Shown here: piece after piece, positions 18,371-27,147 of the stretch
How the letters are laid out: each line of letters begins with the position of its first letter
How positions within the stretch are numbered: position 1 is the first letter of the stretch
Assembly: GCA_937923325.1 (NCBI GenBank)
Contig: CAKZUQ010000016.1
Span: 1-64,000 of the forward strand
DNA length: 64,000 bases
DNA from: an uncultured Bacteriovoracaceae bacterium
GTDB taxonomy: Bacteria > Bdellovibrionota > Bacteriovoracia > Bacteriovoracales > Bacteriovoracaceae
Reading direction: 5' to 3'
Made by a program: the position numbers and the translations under genes
Notes under the pieces: model-generated
Seen by the model: the letters and a program-made list of their open reading frames with translations, nothing else
What the model was told of the DNA's origin: nothing
Databases searched by the model: none

Positions 18371-19516
18371 TTAGTAGTGTTGCTCTTCTCTTTCCAACCT
18401 TTCTGGATCACCTAACTCAATAGCCTCTATTTGTTCTTGAGTTAATTCGTCCTCAGGATAAAAGTTTGGTTTTGTAACAGACGCAGGTTCTCGTATATCT
18501 TGATCTCCTTCAAGCCTTTCATCAAACTCATCAGCAAAATGGGTGATTCTTTGCGGTTCTTTTTTTGGTATATACCTTTTAGGTTTTTTTCTTTCTATCT
18601 CTGTAATTTTTTTCTTTGCTTTTGAAGAACGAAACTTTGATGGGTTTGCCGTTCTTTTTTGCTCTTTAGCTCTGTTCGTAACTTTTTTATCAGATGCTGG
18701 TACTCGCTTAGCCTTTCTTGGTCGATTATCAATTTCTTTTTTCTCAGTTTCCACGAGTCTTGGGACGCCAGAAGAGCCGCGCTTTTCTTTCATTACTGTT
18801 GTAAAGCTTATTAATAAAGCAACAGCTAAGCTCGCAGCTATCTTGATATTAAATTTTCGTGATGGTTTCGTAGCCCTAACCCATGAGTTTGCTTTAAAAT
18901 TTTCTGCTTTTTTAGCATGCTCATGGCCGTGACTTAAAAAGGCGAGTCCTGCAAGTGCATCCTCTTCTTCTTTTTTCTTTTGAGCTTTTAATAGCGATTC
19001 TTTATTAGATTTAATAGTTTTTTGGTTTATTGTGTCATTTGGTGAAAATGGTAGTTCTGAAGCCTTTGCTCTAGAGCGTCTATCAAACTGATGATGTTCA
19101 TATATCTTAATCCAAGTTTGACCTTTATCCACACTCAGTAAGTCACCTAAAGACACATCTCTAGACTTAATTCTTGATTCAATGTCATTAAAGTCGAACG
19201 GTCCTTCTTTTTGACCATTTTTAAGAATATGAAAACTACTGTCTTTAACTAGACTAGACGATTGAACTAGAGATGGTTTTCTTCTTTGAAATTCAACGTT
19301 TTGGTAAAATAAAATAAAGTGTTCTTTTAAAAGATTAGTGGCTTCTATTGATTCAAAAAAATCATGGTTCTTTTCAGAATATTCTTTTAATTGTACCGTA
19401 TGAAAAGGTCCAATTTGCTGTTGTCCACATTTTAAAATCCAGAGACTTTCAAGCGTGTACTCTTCGTTAACGATTTCTTCTTCTGTTAAGCTTTGTAGTT
19501 TAATGTTGTCCAACAT
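18371..19516 (-). CDS. Membrane protein with two GYF_2 (DUF4339-type) domains
   Basis: 381 residues. Two GYF_2-like repeats are visible: LWILKCGQQQIGPFHTVQLKEY near residues 26-48 and FHILKNGQKEGPFDFNDIES near 90-110, the second ending in GQTWIKIYEH. A hydrophobic segment IKIAASLAVALLISF near residue 225 should span the inner membrane. It is followed by a strongly basic region (about 240-325, Arg/Lys/Pro/Ser) and an acidic C-terminal tail. GYF_2 domains are thought to bind proline-rich partners. The N-terminal repeats would be cytosolic if the positive-inside rule is led by the basic stretch before the helix. It is upstream of tmk with 62 bases between. Role unknown. Confidence 0.7.
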   Translation of the reverse strand: MLDNIKLQSLTEEEIVNEEYTLESLWILKCGQQQIGPFHTVQLKEYSEKNHDFFESIEATNLLKEHFILFYQNVEFQRRKPSLVQSSSLVKDSSFHILKNGQKEGPFDFNDIESRIKSRDVSLGDLLSVDKGQTWIKIYEHHQFDRRSRAKASELPFSPNDTINQKTIKSNKESLLKAQKKKEEEDALAGLAFLSHGHEHAKKAENFKANSWVRATKPSRKFNIKIAASLAVALLISFTTVMKEKRGSSGVPRLVETEKKEIDNRPRKAKRVPASDKKVTNRAKEQKRTANPSKFRSSKAKKKITEIERKKPKRYIPKKEPQRITHFADEFDERLEGDQDIREPASVTKPNFYPEDELTQEQIEAIELGDPERLEREEQHY

Positions 19517-19638
19517 AATCTAATCCTCAAATAACTATCTCTAAAACTCTTGTCGCCATGCGTTAGCATAAACTGTAGCTTTATATAGGATTCATGTAAA
19601 AAATATGCTAACTATCTAATATGTAAGGAGATAATTGC

Positions 19639-20082
19639 GTGGAAAGTGATCAGAGAATTCAAGATATTATAAATAAATTTAGTAAGATGGACTCTTGGGA
19701 AGATAGATACAAGTCTATAATTCAAGATGGTAAAAAAGGTGAGTCATTAGATCGGGAACTTCAGATCGATAAGTTTAAAGTTAATGGATGTCAGTCACAA
19801 GTCTGGCTTGTTCCTTCTTTAAAAAATGGAAAGGTCTTCTTTAGATCCGATAGTGATTCTTTTTTAGTAAAGGGAATTGCTCATCTTTTAGTAAGTGTTT
19901 ATTCTAACTTAATACCAGAAGACATTCTTGGTACTGGGCCAGAGTTTCTTAAAGAAATTGGAATTACAGAGCATTTATCAATGAATCGCTCAAACGGTTT
20001 GTCTTCAATGGTAAAGCAGATACACATGTATGCTATTGCTTATAAATCTTTAACAGATAAAGGTATTTTAAATGTTTCGTAA
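19639..20082 (+). CDS. sufE: SufE-family cysteine desulfurase sulfur acceptor
   Basis: 147 residues, the usual SufE size. The active-site motif VNGCQSQVW places the sulfur-accepting cysteine at position 51, the same number as in E. coli SufE. Other family features are WEDRYKSIIQ near the N-terminus and LLVSVYSNLIPEDIL in the middle. SufE takes persulfide from a SufS-type desulfurase for Fe-S assembly; no sufS or sufBCD is in the window. The start is GTG behind AAGGAG, and the end overlaps hemB by 11 bases. Confidence 0.93.
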   Translation: MESDQRIQDIINKFSKMDSWEDRYKSIIQDGKKGESLDRELQIDKFKVNGCQSQVWLVPSLKNGKVFFRSDSDSFLVKGIAHLLVSVYSNLIPEDILGTGPEFLKEIGITEHLSMNRSNGLSSMVKQIHMYAIAYKSLTDKGILNVS

Positions 20083-21052
20083 TTCTAGACCACGTAGAAA
20101 TAGAAGTAGTTCTGCTATTAGGCATCTCACTAGAGAAAACAATGTGAATGTTAATGATTTGATTGCACCACTTTTTGTTATGGATGGAGAGAACTCTAAA
20201 ATAGAAATAGACTCTATGCCAGGTCAATACAGGTTTACTTTAGACCTTTTGTTAGATCATATTCAAACTTTAGTTGGTCTGGGAATTAAGGCAATAGCGT
20301 TATTCCCTGTTGTTGATGAGGCCCTAAAAACTAAAGACGCAAAAGAAGCATATAACCCAACTAATTTAAATCAAAATACTATCAGGGCGATAAAAAATTC
20401 TTTTCCAGGTTTACTTGTAATGGGTGATATCGCTTTAGATCCATATTCATCCGATGGACATGATGGGTTAGTCGAAGACGGAGTAATATTAAATGATGAA
20501 ACATTAGATGTTTTAGCTAGAATGGCGATAGCTCAAGCTAAAGCTGGTGTAGATATTGTTGGGCCTAGCGATATGATGGACCATCGTATTTCATATATTA
20601 GGGATGCATTAGATTCTAATGGATTTGAAAATGTTCTTATAATGTCATACTGCGCAAAATACGCATCTGCATTCTATGGCCCATTTAGGGATGCTTTGGA
20701 TTCGGCACCAAAAAGTGGAGATAAAAAAACTTACCAAATGGATTTTTCTAATAAAAAAGAAGCATTAAGAGAGCTAAAGGCCGATGAGCTTGAAGGTGCT
20801 GATATTGTCATGGTTAAACCTGCTTTAAGCTATATGGACGTAATCTCTGATTTCAAAGCAAACACTAATCTTCCAGTGGCTGCATACAATGTAAGTGGTG
20901 AGTATGCAATGGTGATGGCTGCATCACAAAAAGGCTGGATTGATGAAGAAGCTATTATGATTGAGACACTTACTTCTTTTAAAAGAGCAGGTGCAGATAT
21001 AATTTTAACTTATTTTGCTGAGAAAATGGCCAAGTATCTAAAAAATAACTAA
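20072..21052 (+). CDS. hemB: Porphobilinogen synthase (delta-aminolevulinate dehydratase)
   Basis: 326 residues, full length. It condenses two 5-aminolevulinate molecules to porphobilinogen in tetrapyrrole synthesis. The Schiff-base lysine is Lys249 in IVMVKPALSYMDVI, and the second active-site lysine is in MSYCAKYASAFYGPFRDA. The metal/allosteric segment DIALDPYSSDGHDG lacks the zinc-binding cysteine triad of the animal enzyme, so it is likely a Mg-dependent form. GPSDMMDHRI is also conserved. It overlaps sufE and is followed 9 bases later by a glycosyltransferase gene. Confidence 0.96.
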   Translation: MFRNSRPRRNRSSSAIRHLTRENNVNVNDLIAPLFVMDGENSKIEIDSMPGQYRFTLDLLLDHIQTLVGLGIKAIALFPVVDEALKTKDAKEAYNPTNLNQNTIRAIKNSFPGLLVMGDIALDPYSSDGHDGLVEDGVILNDETLDVLARMAIAQAKAGVDIVGPSDMMDHRISYIRDALDSNGFENVLIMSYCAKYASAFYGPFRDALDSAPKSGDKKTYQMDFSNKKEALRELKADELEGADIVMVKPALSYMDVISDFKANTNLPVAAYNVSGEYAMVMAASQKGWIDEEAIMIETLTSFKRAGADIILTYFAEKMAKYLKNN

Positions 21053-21061
21053 GCTTGACGT

Positions 21062-22114
21062 ATGCATCTATTGTTACTTCGATTTTCAAGTTTAGGAGAT
21101 ATAGTCCTTCAAACCAGTTTCATTTCATGGTTAAAATATGTGAATCCAAAAATTAGAGTCTCATTTATAACAAGTGCTGGCTTTGAGTCATTAATTGAAA
21201 ACCATAAAGATGTAGATCAAGTCTATGGATATGAAAAATCTAAGGGTTTAAAAGATATTCTTAATTTAAGAAAATTTGTAAAAAAAATTGATAATGAATC
21301 GAAGATTGATTTTATAATTGACCTACATGGGACAACCAGAGCAAGCTATTTAAAGTTGATGACCCCATCAATACCATCGATTTCAATTGACAAAAGAAAA
21401 GTCGAAAGACATTTTCTTGTTCATTGTGGATTTAAATTAATGAACCAAACCAAAAGCATTCACTCTCGAAATATTCACGATTTGATAGGATTGTTTCCTT
21501 TCGAAACGAATTTAGATAAATTCATAACTCGAAACCAAGAGCATTTTAATAATCCTATGATCAAATTTTCAACACCATTAAATTCCTTGGAAATTAAAAA
21601 AACAAAGACAATCATTATAGCTCCAGTTGCATCTTTTAAGAATAAAAGGTGGAATATATTAAAATTCAAGGAACTTATTTTAAAACTACTTAGCAATAAA
21701 GATTTCATTGATTTTAATATTGTAAACTTAGCTGGGCCTAACGATGATTTTTGCCGTGAATTAGATAATATTTCAAACAAAAGATTTACTAATCTTCAAG
21801 GTAAAACATCTTTGAGCGAAACAATTAACTATATAAAAGACTCTTCTTTTTTAATAGGTAATGACTCTGGTTTAGGACATATTGCAGAAAGTTTTGGAGT
21901 TGGAGTCTTAGCTATATTCGGACCTACGCATGAAACTCTTGGCTTTAAACCTCATTTAGATCATTCTTTGACGGTTTCAAAAAAACTTTGGTGTAGGCCA
22001 TGTACTCCAACTGGTAAAGGACATTGCTTTAGAAGAAAAGTTCATTGCACTGATAAAATTTCTGTGGAAGAGGTTTATTCTGATTTTATAAAGGCTTTTA
22101 AAAATGCTATATAG
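21062..22114 (+). CDS. Glycosyltransferase family 9 (heptosyltransferase-like)
   Basis: 350 residues of the ADP-heptose:LPS heptosyltransferase family (GT9, GT-B fold). The N-terminus reads LLLRFSSLGDIVLQTSFISWL, the usual GDxxL/T opening. The C-terminal half has ITAPVA-like IIIAPVASFKNKRW, then NDSGLGHIAESFGVGVLAIFGPT, which is the signature nucleotide-sugar site. A Cys-rich end segment (LWCRPCTPTGKGHCF) is typical of the family. It probably adds a heptose or related sugar to the LPS inner core at the cytosolic face of the inner membrane. Its stop overlaps the following KDO-transferase start by 11 bases. Confidence 0.9.
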   Translation: MHLLLLRFSSLGDIVLQTSFISWLKYVNPKIRVSFITSAGFESLIENHKDVDQVYGYEKSKGLKDILNLRKFVKKIDNESKIDFIIDLHGTTRASYLKLMTPSIPSISIDKRKVERHFLVHCGFKLMNQTKSIHSRNIHDLIGLFPFETNLDKFITRNQEHFNNPMIKFSTPLNSLEIKKTKTIIIAPVASFKNKRWNILKFKELILKLLSNKDFIDFNIVNLAGPNDDFCRELDNISNKRFTNLQGKTSLSETINYIKDSSFLIGNDSGLGHIAESFGVGVLAIFGPTHETLGFKPHLDHSLTVSKKLWCRPCTPTGKGHCFRRKVHCTDKISVEEVYSDFIKAFKNAI

Positions 22115-23321
22115 GTTTATTAGAATCCTACTTTATCCCTTGATCCGTTTTATATTGCCATTTTTCTCTTTAAAGGCGAAGACTAGATTAGATTTCGAGT
22201 TGTCTAATGTTAATTCTAATGATGTTGATATTATTTTCCATGTTTCTAGTGAGGGTGAGTTAGAGCAGTGTTACCCATTATTACTAGATTATTTAAAAGA
22301 AAACAGAGTTTTGTTATTATTTACTTCTATAAGTGTATTGGGTAAGGCCAAAAGCCTTTCTAAGTCACATAAAGACCTTTTTATTGAAGCTAAAAGGGTA
22401 GTTAGTTATTTTCCATTTTTTAATAAAGGTATCTATAAGTACAAAAGTATTAAAAAATTTTTTATGGTTAGGTATGATTTCTTTCCGGAGTTAATCGATT
22501 ATTCTTATAAACATAACTCAACCTTATTAAACGGTTCTCTAATTAATAAAGAAAATTTAACTGGTATATCTAAGTATTTACTTCGAAGGTCTTTGTTGAG
22601 TTTTAACGAAATTATTTATGCATCTTCATTTGAAGAGTCTCGCTTTAAGAAAATGAATATCTCTGCGAGGTCGTTTTCTTTTGACTTAAGGTCGTTAAGA
22701 ATTTTAGAGAGAAAAGCGTCCGCCAAAAATGTTCTTGAGAAAACATTTAATAATTTTTTTGACTTTGAGGCGATTGGTTTTAAAAATATTGTTGTTTTGG
22801 GTAGTTATTGGAATTCCGAGTTTCTAATGCTTAAAAAAGCAATTTTAAACTCCATAGAAAATCATGATCTTATATTTATTGCTCCTCATTCTTTGAAGTT
22901 ATGCACAGATATTAAAGAAAGTTTTTTATCTAATGGTATTAATTGTGTTGTTGCTGATCAATCTACGGATTTTTCAACTTTATATAAAGAAGCCTTTGAG
23001 AATAAGCTCGTTGTTATTTTGAACGCAGCTGGCGTTCTTTGTGAGCTTTACTCAATTTGTAATCATGCTTATATTGCGGGTGGTTGGCATAAGTCTATTC
23101 ACAGTGTTCTTGAACCATTTTTAATGAATGAAAGGGTTTTCATATCTTGTGGACCCAATGTGTCTCGCTCTACAGAGTTTGAACTTGTTAGATCTATTGA
23201 TCCCAATCGAGTCTCATCCTTTGATAGCATTGATAAATTTGAATTTTTAGGAGAGAATTATAAAACGACAAGCTTTGATGTCGTCGATACTTATTCAAAA
23301 TTAAAAGACTTTATACGATGA
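22104..23321 (+). CDS. waaA: 3-deoxy-D-manno-octulosonic acid transferase-like (WaaA/KdtA)
   Basis: 405 residues. An N-terminal hydrophobic anchor (FIRILLYPLIRFILPFF) precedes the KDO-transferase core. FHVSSEGELEQCYPLL corresponds to the HaaSvGE motif with catalytic Glu. Then come LFTSISVLGKAKS, a VRYDFFPELI stretch where most WaaA have E-x-E-x-W-P, and the C-terminal YIAGGWHKSIHSVLEPF motif. It adds KDO to lipid A precursor. It is coupled by overlaps to the GT9 gene before and the unknown gene after. Several motif residues are diverged, so the number and kind of sugars added is uncertain. Confidence 0.82.
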   Translation: MLYRFIRILLYPLIRFILPFFSLKAKTRLDFELSNVNSNDVDIIFHVSSEGELEQCYPLLLDYLKENRVLLLFTSISVLGKAKSLSKSHKDLFIEAKRVVSYFPFFNKGIYKYKSIKKFFMVRYDFFPELIDYSYKHNSTLLNGSLINKENLTGISKYLLRRSLLSFNEIIYASSFEESRFKKMNISARSFSFDLRSLRILERKASAKNVLEKTFNNFFDFEAIGFKNIVVLGSYWNSEFLMLKKAILNSIENHDLIFIAPHSLKLCTDIKESFLSNGINCVVADQSTDFSTLYKEAFENKLVVILNAAGVLCELYSICNHAYIAGGWHKSIHSVLEPFLMNERVFISCGPNVSRSTEFELVRSIDPNRVSSFDSIDKFEFLGENYKTTSFDVVDTYSKLKDFIR

Positions 23322-24565
23322 AATCTAAACTAAATACTAAACTAATACACTTAACAAGCGACTTCACTGGGCTTTTGCATTCTTTAAAAAGTAATAAAGA
23401 TCATGTAACCATCCTTTTAGATGAAGATTCTCGGCTTGACTATTTTTTGTCTGAGATTGAATATAATGGTTTGTCAAAATTTTTAAAAAAATATGACATT
23501 TCTTTAGCTGATTATGTTGAACCTATTAACAGAATGTTGATAACTAATAATTTGAAGATATCCTTTAGTGGTTCTAGTTATTGTAATTTGTTAGAATTGT
23601 ATCGAAAGTTAGAGATTCCATCTGTAGATTTGAATACTATTTCAAGACTTGAGTTCCATGAAAATTTTAATCAATTAATTGAAGATATTGTTGACTTCCT
23701 TTCTCGTGGTGAATCCTTAAAGTATCAGCTTTGCGCAATTTTAAAAAGAAACTATTATGTATATAATTTGCTTATTCCTTTAATCGAAGCATTGAGCACT
23801 GAGTTTGATAAAAGAATTTCTTTTAGATATAGCTCTCAAGTATTGAGTTCAAACAGTTTTTCTAATAATGTTTCTGAAGTCGAGGTAATGTTTTTCATTA
23901 TATCTCTTATTTCTCAATCTTACCGACTAGATAATAAAAAAATGACGGAGCAGTTATACTTTGCTTTAAAGAATGGAAGTAAGGTCATTCATAAAACTAG
24001 TAGTTTAAAGCTAAGTTCAGAGACACTAATGACTAACGATAAACTTTTAAGCTTTAAACAATTGCATTTATTTAATCGTGTCGATGATATAAGCTTTGCT
24101 CTTGATGGTTTTCAGTCATATTCATCAGTCTTGTTAAGTGGAAAATTAGTAACGCCTGGTCATATTGAACATCTTGCTAGTTCAAGATTTTTTTATAGTG
24201 ATGAAAAGTATATTGGGTCGGATACAACACATGTCGAAATTTTTATTGATAATTCTTTAAGAGTCTTTTTTACTTATTATTATATTGAAATGAGTGCCGC
24301 AAAAGAGTCATTTTATATACAACAAGCAAAGACTAAGTTTATTGAGGTTGTAAATTCTTTGACAGTGGAAAATATAGATTTCGAAGCACTAGATGTTTTA
24401 AAAGGGCCTTTTCTTTATAGGTCATCTGTCGGTAGTGTTGATGATAGACTTAATCGAAATTGTTACTTTATAGATAAAAGCAAAGCATCTCGATATTCAA
24501 ATCATTCGATAAATTCAAACCTTTATATGGGAAAAACTCACTTTATTCAGTCTTTACTCAAATAG
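23318..24565 (+). CDS. Unrecognised protein coupled to the LPS-core genes
   Basis: 415 residues with no family I can name. The ATGA overlap with waaA shows translational coupling. There is no signal peptide or obvious membrane span. A middle segment (YRLDNKKMTEQLYFALKNG) and the terminal NLYMGKTHFIQSLL are faintly like amine-oxidase/phytoene-desaturase layouts, but the Rossmann GxGxxG motif needed for FAD is absent. I therefore treat this as a weak resemblance only. Context argues for a role in the cell envelope. Confidence 0.55.
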   Translation: MKSKLNTKLIHLTSDFTGLLHSLKSNKDHVTILLDEDSRLDYFLSEIEYNGLSKFLKKYDISLADYVEPINRMLITNNLKISFSGSSYCNLLELYRKLEIPSVDLNTISRLEFHENFNQLIEDIVDFLSRGESLKYQLCAILKRNYYVYNLLIPLIEALSTEFDKRISFRYSSQVLSSNSFSNNVSEVEVMFFIISLISQSYRLDNKKMTEQLYFALKNGSKVIHKTSSLKLSSETLMTNDKLLSFKQLHLFNRVDDISFALDGFQSYSSVLLSGKLVTPGHIEHLASSRFFYSDEKYIGSDTTHVEIFIDNSLRVFFTYYYIEMSAAKESFYIQQAKTKFIEVVNSLTVENIDFEALDVLKGPFLYRSSVGSVDDRLNRNCYFIDKSKASRYSNHSINSNLYMGKTHFIQSLLK

Positions 24566-24619
24566 GTGATATTCTTTCTTGGGCTTGAAAATTATCTAGA
24601 TATCCTGCATCATGTATAT

Positions 24620-24808
24620 ATGAATCAAAAAGGTCAAACATCCATTGAATACATCATGCTAATAGTAGTGGTTGTTAGTATTACTACTGGCCTGTTTAAG
24701 CAACTTGAAGAAAGGTTAGTTGGTAATAATGGACTAATGAATGGCTATCTTTCTTCTTTTGACGAATCATTTACATCTAATTATAAGGTCTTTACCCTTC
24801 GAAGGTAA
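24620..24808 (+). CDS. Small class III/type IV prepilin-like protein
   Basis: 62 residues from the ATG at 24620; the open frame extends upstream to 24566, but the downstream ATG gives a proper prepilin. The N-terminus MNQKGQTSIEYIMLIVVVV has a short basic leader, a Gly at the cleavage site, and Glu five residues after it, leading into a hydrophobic helix. This is the prepilin-peptidase signature found in type IV, Flp and TadE/archaellin-like pilins. The remainder is only about 40 residues. It is the last gene of the sufE-hemB-LPS run and has no pilus assembly genes nearby. Confidence 0.7.
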   Translation: MNQKGQTSIEYIMLIVVVVSITTGLFKQLEERLVGNNGLMNGYLSSFDESFTSNYKVFTLRR

Positions 24809-24810
24809 TT

Positions 24811-24836
24811 CTAAGTATCCGTTTTTACTTAGTTTT
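24811..24836 (+). terminator. Possible weak terminator after the prepilin-like gene
   Basis: CTAAGTA at 24811-24817 pairs with TACTTAG at 24826-24832 and is followed by TTTTG. The stem is A/T rich and short, so it is only a candidate. Confidence 0.35.
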
Positions 24837-24939
24837 GTACTCTTTTATGTAAAAAATACACTCTTTTTGTTTTTATGTCGCGATGCATAAGCTTTTCTTG
24901 TACTATGAATTTAAGTCAAAATTATCAGGAGAGAAAATT

Positions 24940-26046
24940 ATGAAAAGCAAAAGTAGCATCAGACATTCAGTATTTTTTTTAGCACTTGCTGCATGTTCTT
25001 TAACAGGCGCTTATGCAAATGATCAAATTTTAAACTCAGATCCAATCAATGTTTCTGGTTATGTCTCTGAGCCTCAAGCTACCGATCATGAGCTGGAAAA
25101 AGTTAAGCATGAGCTTCAAAAGCAAAGACAAGCTATTCAAGTGAATAAAGAAAAAGCTAAGGTTTACAATAAGCTTGGAAGGTCTACTGAGAAACTATCA
25201 GATGCTACTGAGCAAATGATTGACGAAAGAAGAGAGTCTCAAGCAACAATTGATAAGTATAATAAAAAGATAGCATGCCTTATGGAAGAAAACCCAGGTA
25301 GAGACTGTGACGAATACGTTAAAAGCAATAAAAACGATTCTGTGAGCATTGCTCAGGCTGCTCCAGTGAATAATAATATTGTTATGGTAAGTGAGAATGA
25401 GCCCTCTTTACTTACTGGAGATCTAAAAGTCCTTCCGTACTTAGGATATACAGCTCTTCAATCAGAAAACGAGAACTTAGAAGCTAGTATTTCAACAGGT
25501 ATTAGGGTTGAGGCAGATATAACTTCTAGATTAAGTATTGGTATGGGATTTAATTATACTTCTTTACAAACATTAGATGGTGGTAATCAGTTTAGTAATT
25601 TTTATAACCCGACATACTATGATACTTATGGATTTGGTGGACGTGAGATTGAGTATAAAAACTATAATTTTGATATCGCTGGAAAATTTTTCTTAACAAC
25701 TACGAATAGATTGAGGCCATACATTGGCGCTGGTCTTGGTTTTAACAGAACTAATATGAAGTATGCAGATACTACAAGCTATAGCTTTGGTAACTCTCAA
25801 TTTGGAAATGAAGAGCTGGTTACTAGTAGCTTAAATATGCAATTACTATTAGGGTCAGAGATTACAGTTACAAGTTCGATAGGTTTTAACTTAGAATTTG
25901 GTTACAAAAAAGGTTTTGGTCGAACATTTAATACTGATAGCTCAAATGCTGTGACAATAGATCAGCAAAGGCTCGTTAATCTAAATGATGAATTAGCAGA
26001 AGCAAACATATTTAGTGTAAATGCTGGAATGGTAGTTTATTTCTAG
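24940..26046 (+). CDS. Outer-membrane beta-barrel protein with a coiled-coil N-terminus
   Basis: 368 residues from the ATG at 24940, which has an AGGAGAG site and begins a signal peptide (hydrophobic FFLALAACSLTGAYA). A charged coiled-coil-like region of about 90 residues (Glu/Lys/Gln rich) includes two Cys in IACLMEENPGRDC. The C-terminal 220 residues alternate polar and hydrophobic residues in beta-strand fashion: GIRVEADITSRLSIGMGF, LRPYIGAGLGFN, GFNLEFGYKKGF. It ends in NAGMVVYF with the terminal Phe of outer-membrane barrels. It looks like an OmpA-like or opacity-type 8-strand barrel held away from the signal by a periplasmic helix. Function unknown; own terminator follows. Confidence 0.82.
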   Translation: MKSKSSIRHSVFFLALAACSLTGAYANDQILNSDPINVSGYVSEPQATDHELEKVKHELQKQRQAIQVNKEKAKVYNKLGRSTEKLSDATEQMIDERRESQATIDKYNKKIACLMEENPGRDCDEYVKSNKNDSVSIAQAAPVNNNIVMVSENEPSLLTGDLKVLPYLGYTALQSENENLEASISTGIRVEADITSRLSIGMGFNYTSLQTLDGGNQFSNFYNPTYYDTYGFGGREIEYKNYNFDIAGKFFLTTTNRLRPYIGAGLGFNRTNMKYADTTSYSFGNSQFGNEELVTSSLNMQLLLGSEITVTSSIGFNLEFGYKKGFGRTFNTDSSNAVTIDQQRLVNLNDELAEANIFSVNAGMVVYF

Positions 26047-26077
26047 AAAATAATTAAACAGTAAATCAGAATAAATT

Positions 26078-26107
26078 AAAGGGTACGTAGTGAGAGTGCC
26101 CTTTTTT
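26078..26107 (+). terminator. Terminator after the outer-membrane protein gene
   Basis: AAAGGGT at 26078-26084 pairs with GCCCTTT starting at 26098 around a 13-base loop, and a T-run follows. It is a typical short intrinsic terminator. Confidence 0.7.
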
Positions 26108-26224
26108 AATAGTTTAGAGTTTATTCTTAAAAATTCATCTAAGCTATAAGTTGAACAGAATCAGAAAAATTAAAAGTAAATGAAACAAAAGATGTATGTT
26201 GTATATGTCGTAAGGGGAATAAAT

Positions 26225-26491
26225 ATGAAAAAAATGTTACTTGTGTTATTAGCTCTAAGCAGTATTTCTGCTTTTGCTTCGGAGGTATGTACAGTTAAAA
26301 CTCAGGGAGCTAATAATCCTTTGGTTTCGTGTACGTCGAAGTCCGAATCGAATAATGGTCCTTTGGAATTAGAGGCTACTCAAAATACCGCCTCTACTCT
26401 TAAGATTCTTTTGAATAGAGGTTATGTCGTAAAGTCAGTAACGAGCTTGTCTGAGAATAATGATGTTCTATTTTTATTAATAAAGAATTAG
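26225..26491 (+). CDS. Small exported protein, function unknown
   Basis: 88 residues from the ATG at 26225 behind AAGGGGAA; an in-frame upstream ATG exists but lacks such a site. The signal peptide MKKMLLVLLALSSISAFASE has a clear AxA-type cleavage site. The mature part is about 68 residues with two Cys (VCTVKT and VSCTSK) that could form one disulfide. It belongs to no family I recognise. It is a single-gene unit bounded by terminators on both sides. Confidence 0.7.
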   Translation: MKKMLLVLLALSSISAFASEVCTVKTQGANNPLVSCTSKSESNNGPLELEATQNTASTLKILLNRGYVVKSVTSLSENNDVLFLLIKN

Positions 26492-26508
26492 ATTAGATAT
26501 TTAGCTTT

Positions 26509-26541
26509 AAAAAAGGGTGTCTTGTTAAGTACCCTTTTTTT
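26509..26541 (+). terminator. Terminator after the small exported protein gene
   Basis: AAAAAAGGGT at 26509-26518 pairs with ACCCTTTTTT at 26531-26540; an inner CTT/AAG pairing is also possible. The T-run is built into the stem's right arm, so it may act on both strands. Confidence 0.8.
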
Positions 26542-26568
26542 GTTTCTAAGTTCTGCTACACTATTAGT

Positions 26569-27051
26569 GTGAACAGTTTTTTTATTTTGAAACCTCTATT
26601 ATTAATATTTCTTTTTTCATTCTCTGTATTTGGTCATGATGATTATTTAAAAACTGTAAATAAAAAAAGAAACCATACTCTTTTAAAAAAAAATCTCGCT
26701 CTAGGTTCCAGTCTCTTGGCTAATTTACATATGTATAGAGTGTTTGATGATGTTAACTCTAGATCTGGACTTTATAGTGACAAAGATGGTCATTTTGCTG
26801 GTGGATTTTTAATTGGCAATTTATCATCAGCAGTTGCGCAAGTTCTATTACCTTCTGGTACTAAGAAAAAGCGACTAAAGTCTTTTTGGATTGGGGTTAG
26901 TCTTTCTACTCTTGCTGGTATAGTAAAAGAGATTAGGGATAGTACTGGCAAGGGGAATGTAGAGCTTGAGGATGCTATTGCAACTGGCTTAGGTGGTATT
27001 TCTGGAAGCATTGTTATTTCTTTCGCCGATTTGCAACGATTTTTTAAGTAG
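26569..27051 (+). CDS. YfiM/DUF2279-like exported protein
   Basis: 160 residues with GTG start and a signal peptide (hydrophobic LLLIFLFSFSVFG). The mature part carries a pattern close to the YfiM/DUF2279 group: DGHFAGGFLIGNL, a second small-residue hydrophobic helix WIGVSLSTLAGIVKEIRD, and a final ELEDAIATGLGGISGS. In that group a D-x-x-x-H-F, a G-x-x-K-E-x-x-D and a D-x-x-A-t-x-x-G motif recur, all of which can be seen here. The group's function is not known. No good ribosome binding site precedes the GTG, so the start is less certain. Confidence 0.6.
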   Translation: MNSFFILKPLLLIFLFSFSVFGHDDYLKTVNKKRNHTLLKKNLALGSSLLANLHMYRVFDDVNSRSGLYSDKDGHFAGGFLIGNLSSAVAQVLLPSGTKKKRLKSFWIGVSLSTLAGIVKEIRDSTGKGNVELEDAIATGLGGISGSIVISFADLQRFFK

Positions 27052-27078
27052 ACTCTTATGCTCAGTCTATTTTCTTTT
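27049..27078 (+). terminator. Possible terminator after the YfiM-like gene
   Basis: TAGACT at 27049-27054 (including the stop codon) pairs with AGTCTA at 27064-27069, and TTTTCTTTT follows. The stem is only 6 bp. Confidence 0.4.
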
Positions 27079-27147
27079 AACTTTTCTTTTGTTAAATCCC
27101 TAGATTCTTCGTATAATTAGTTTGCTTATTTTAAACACGGAGAGTTT

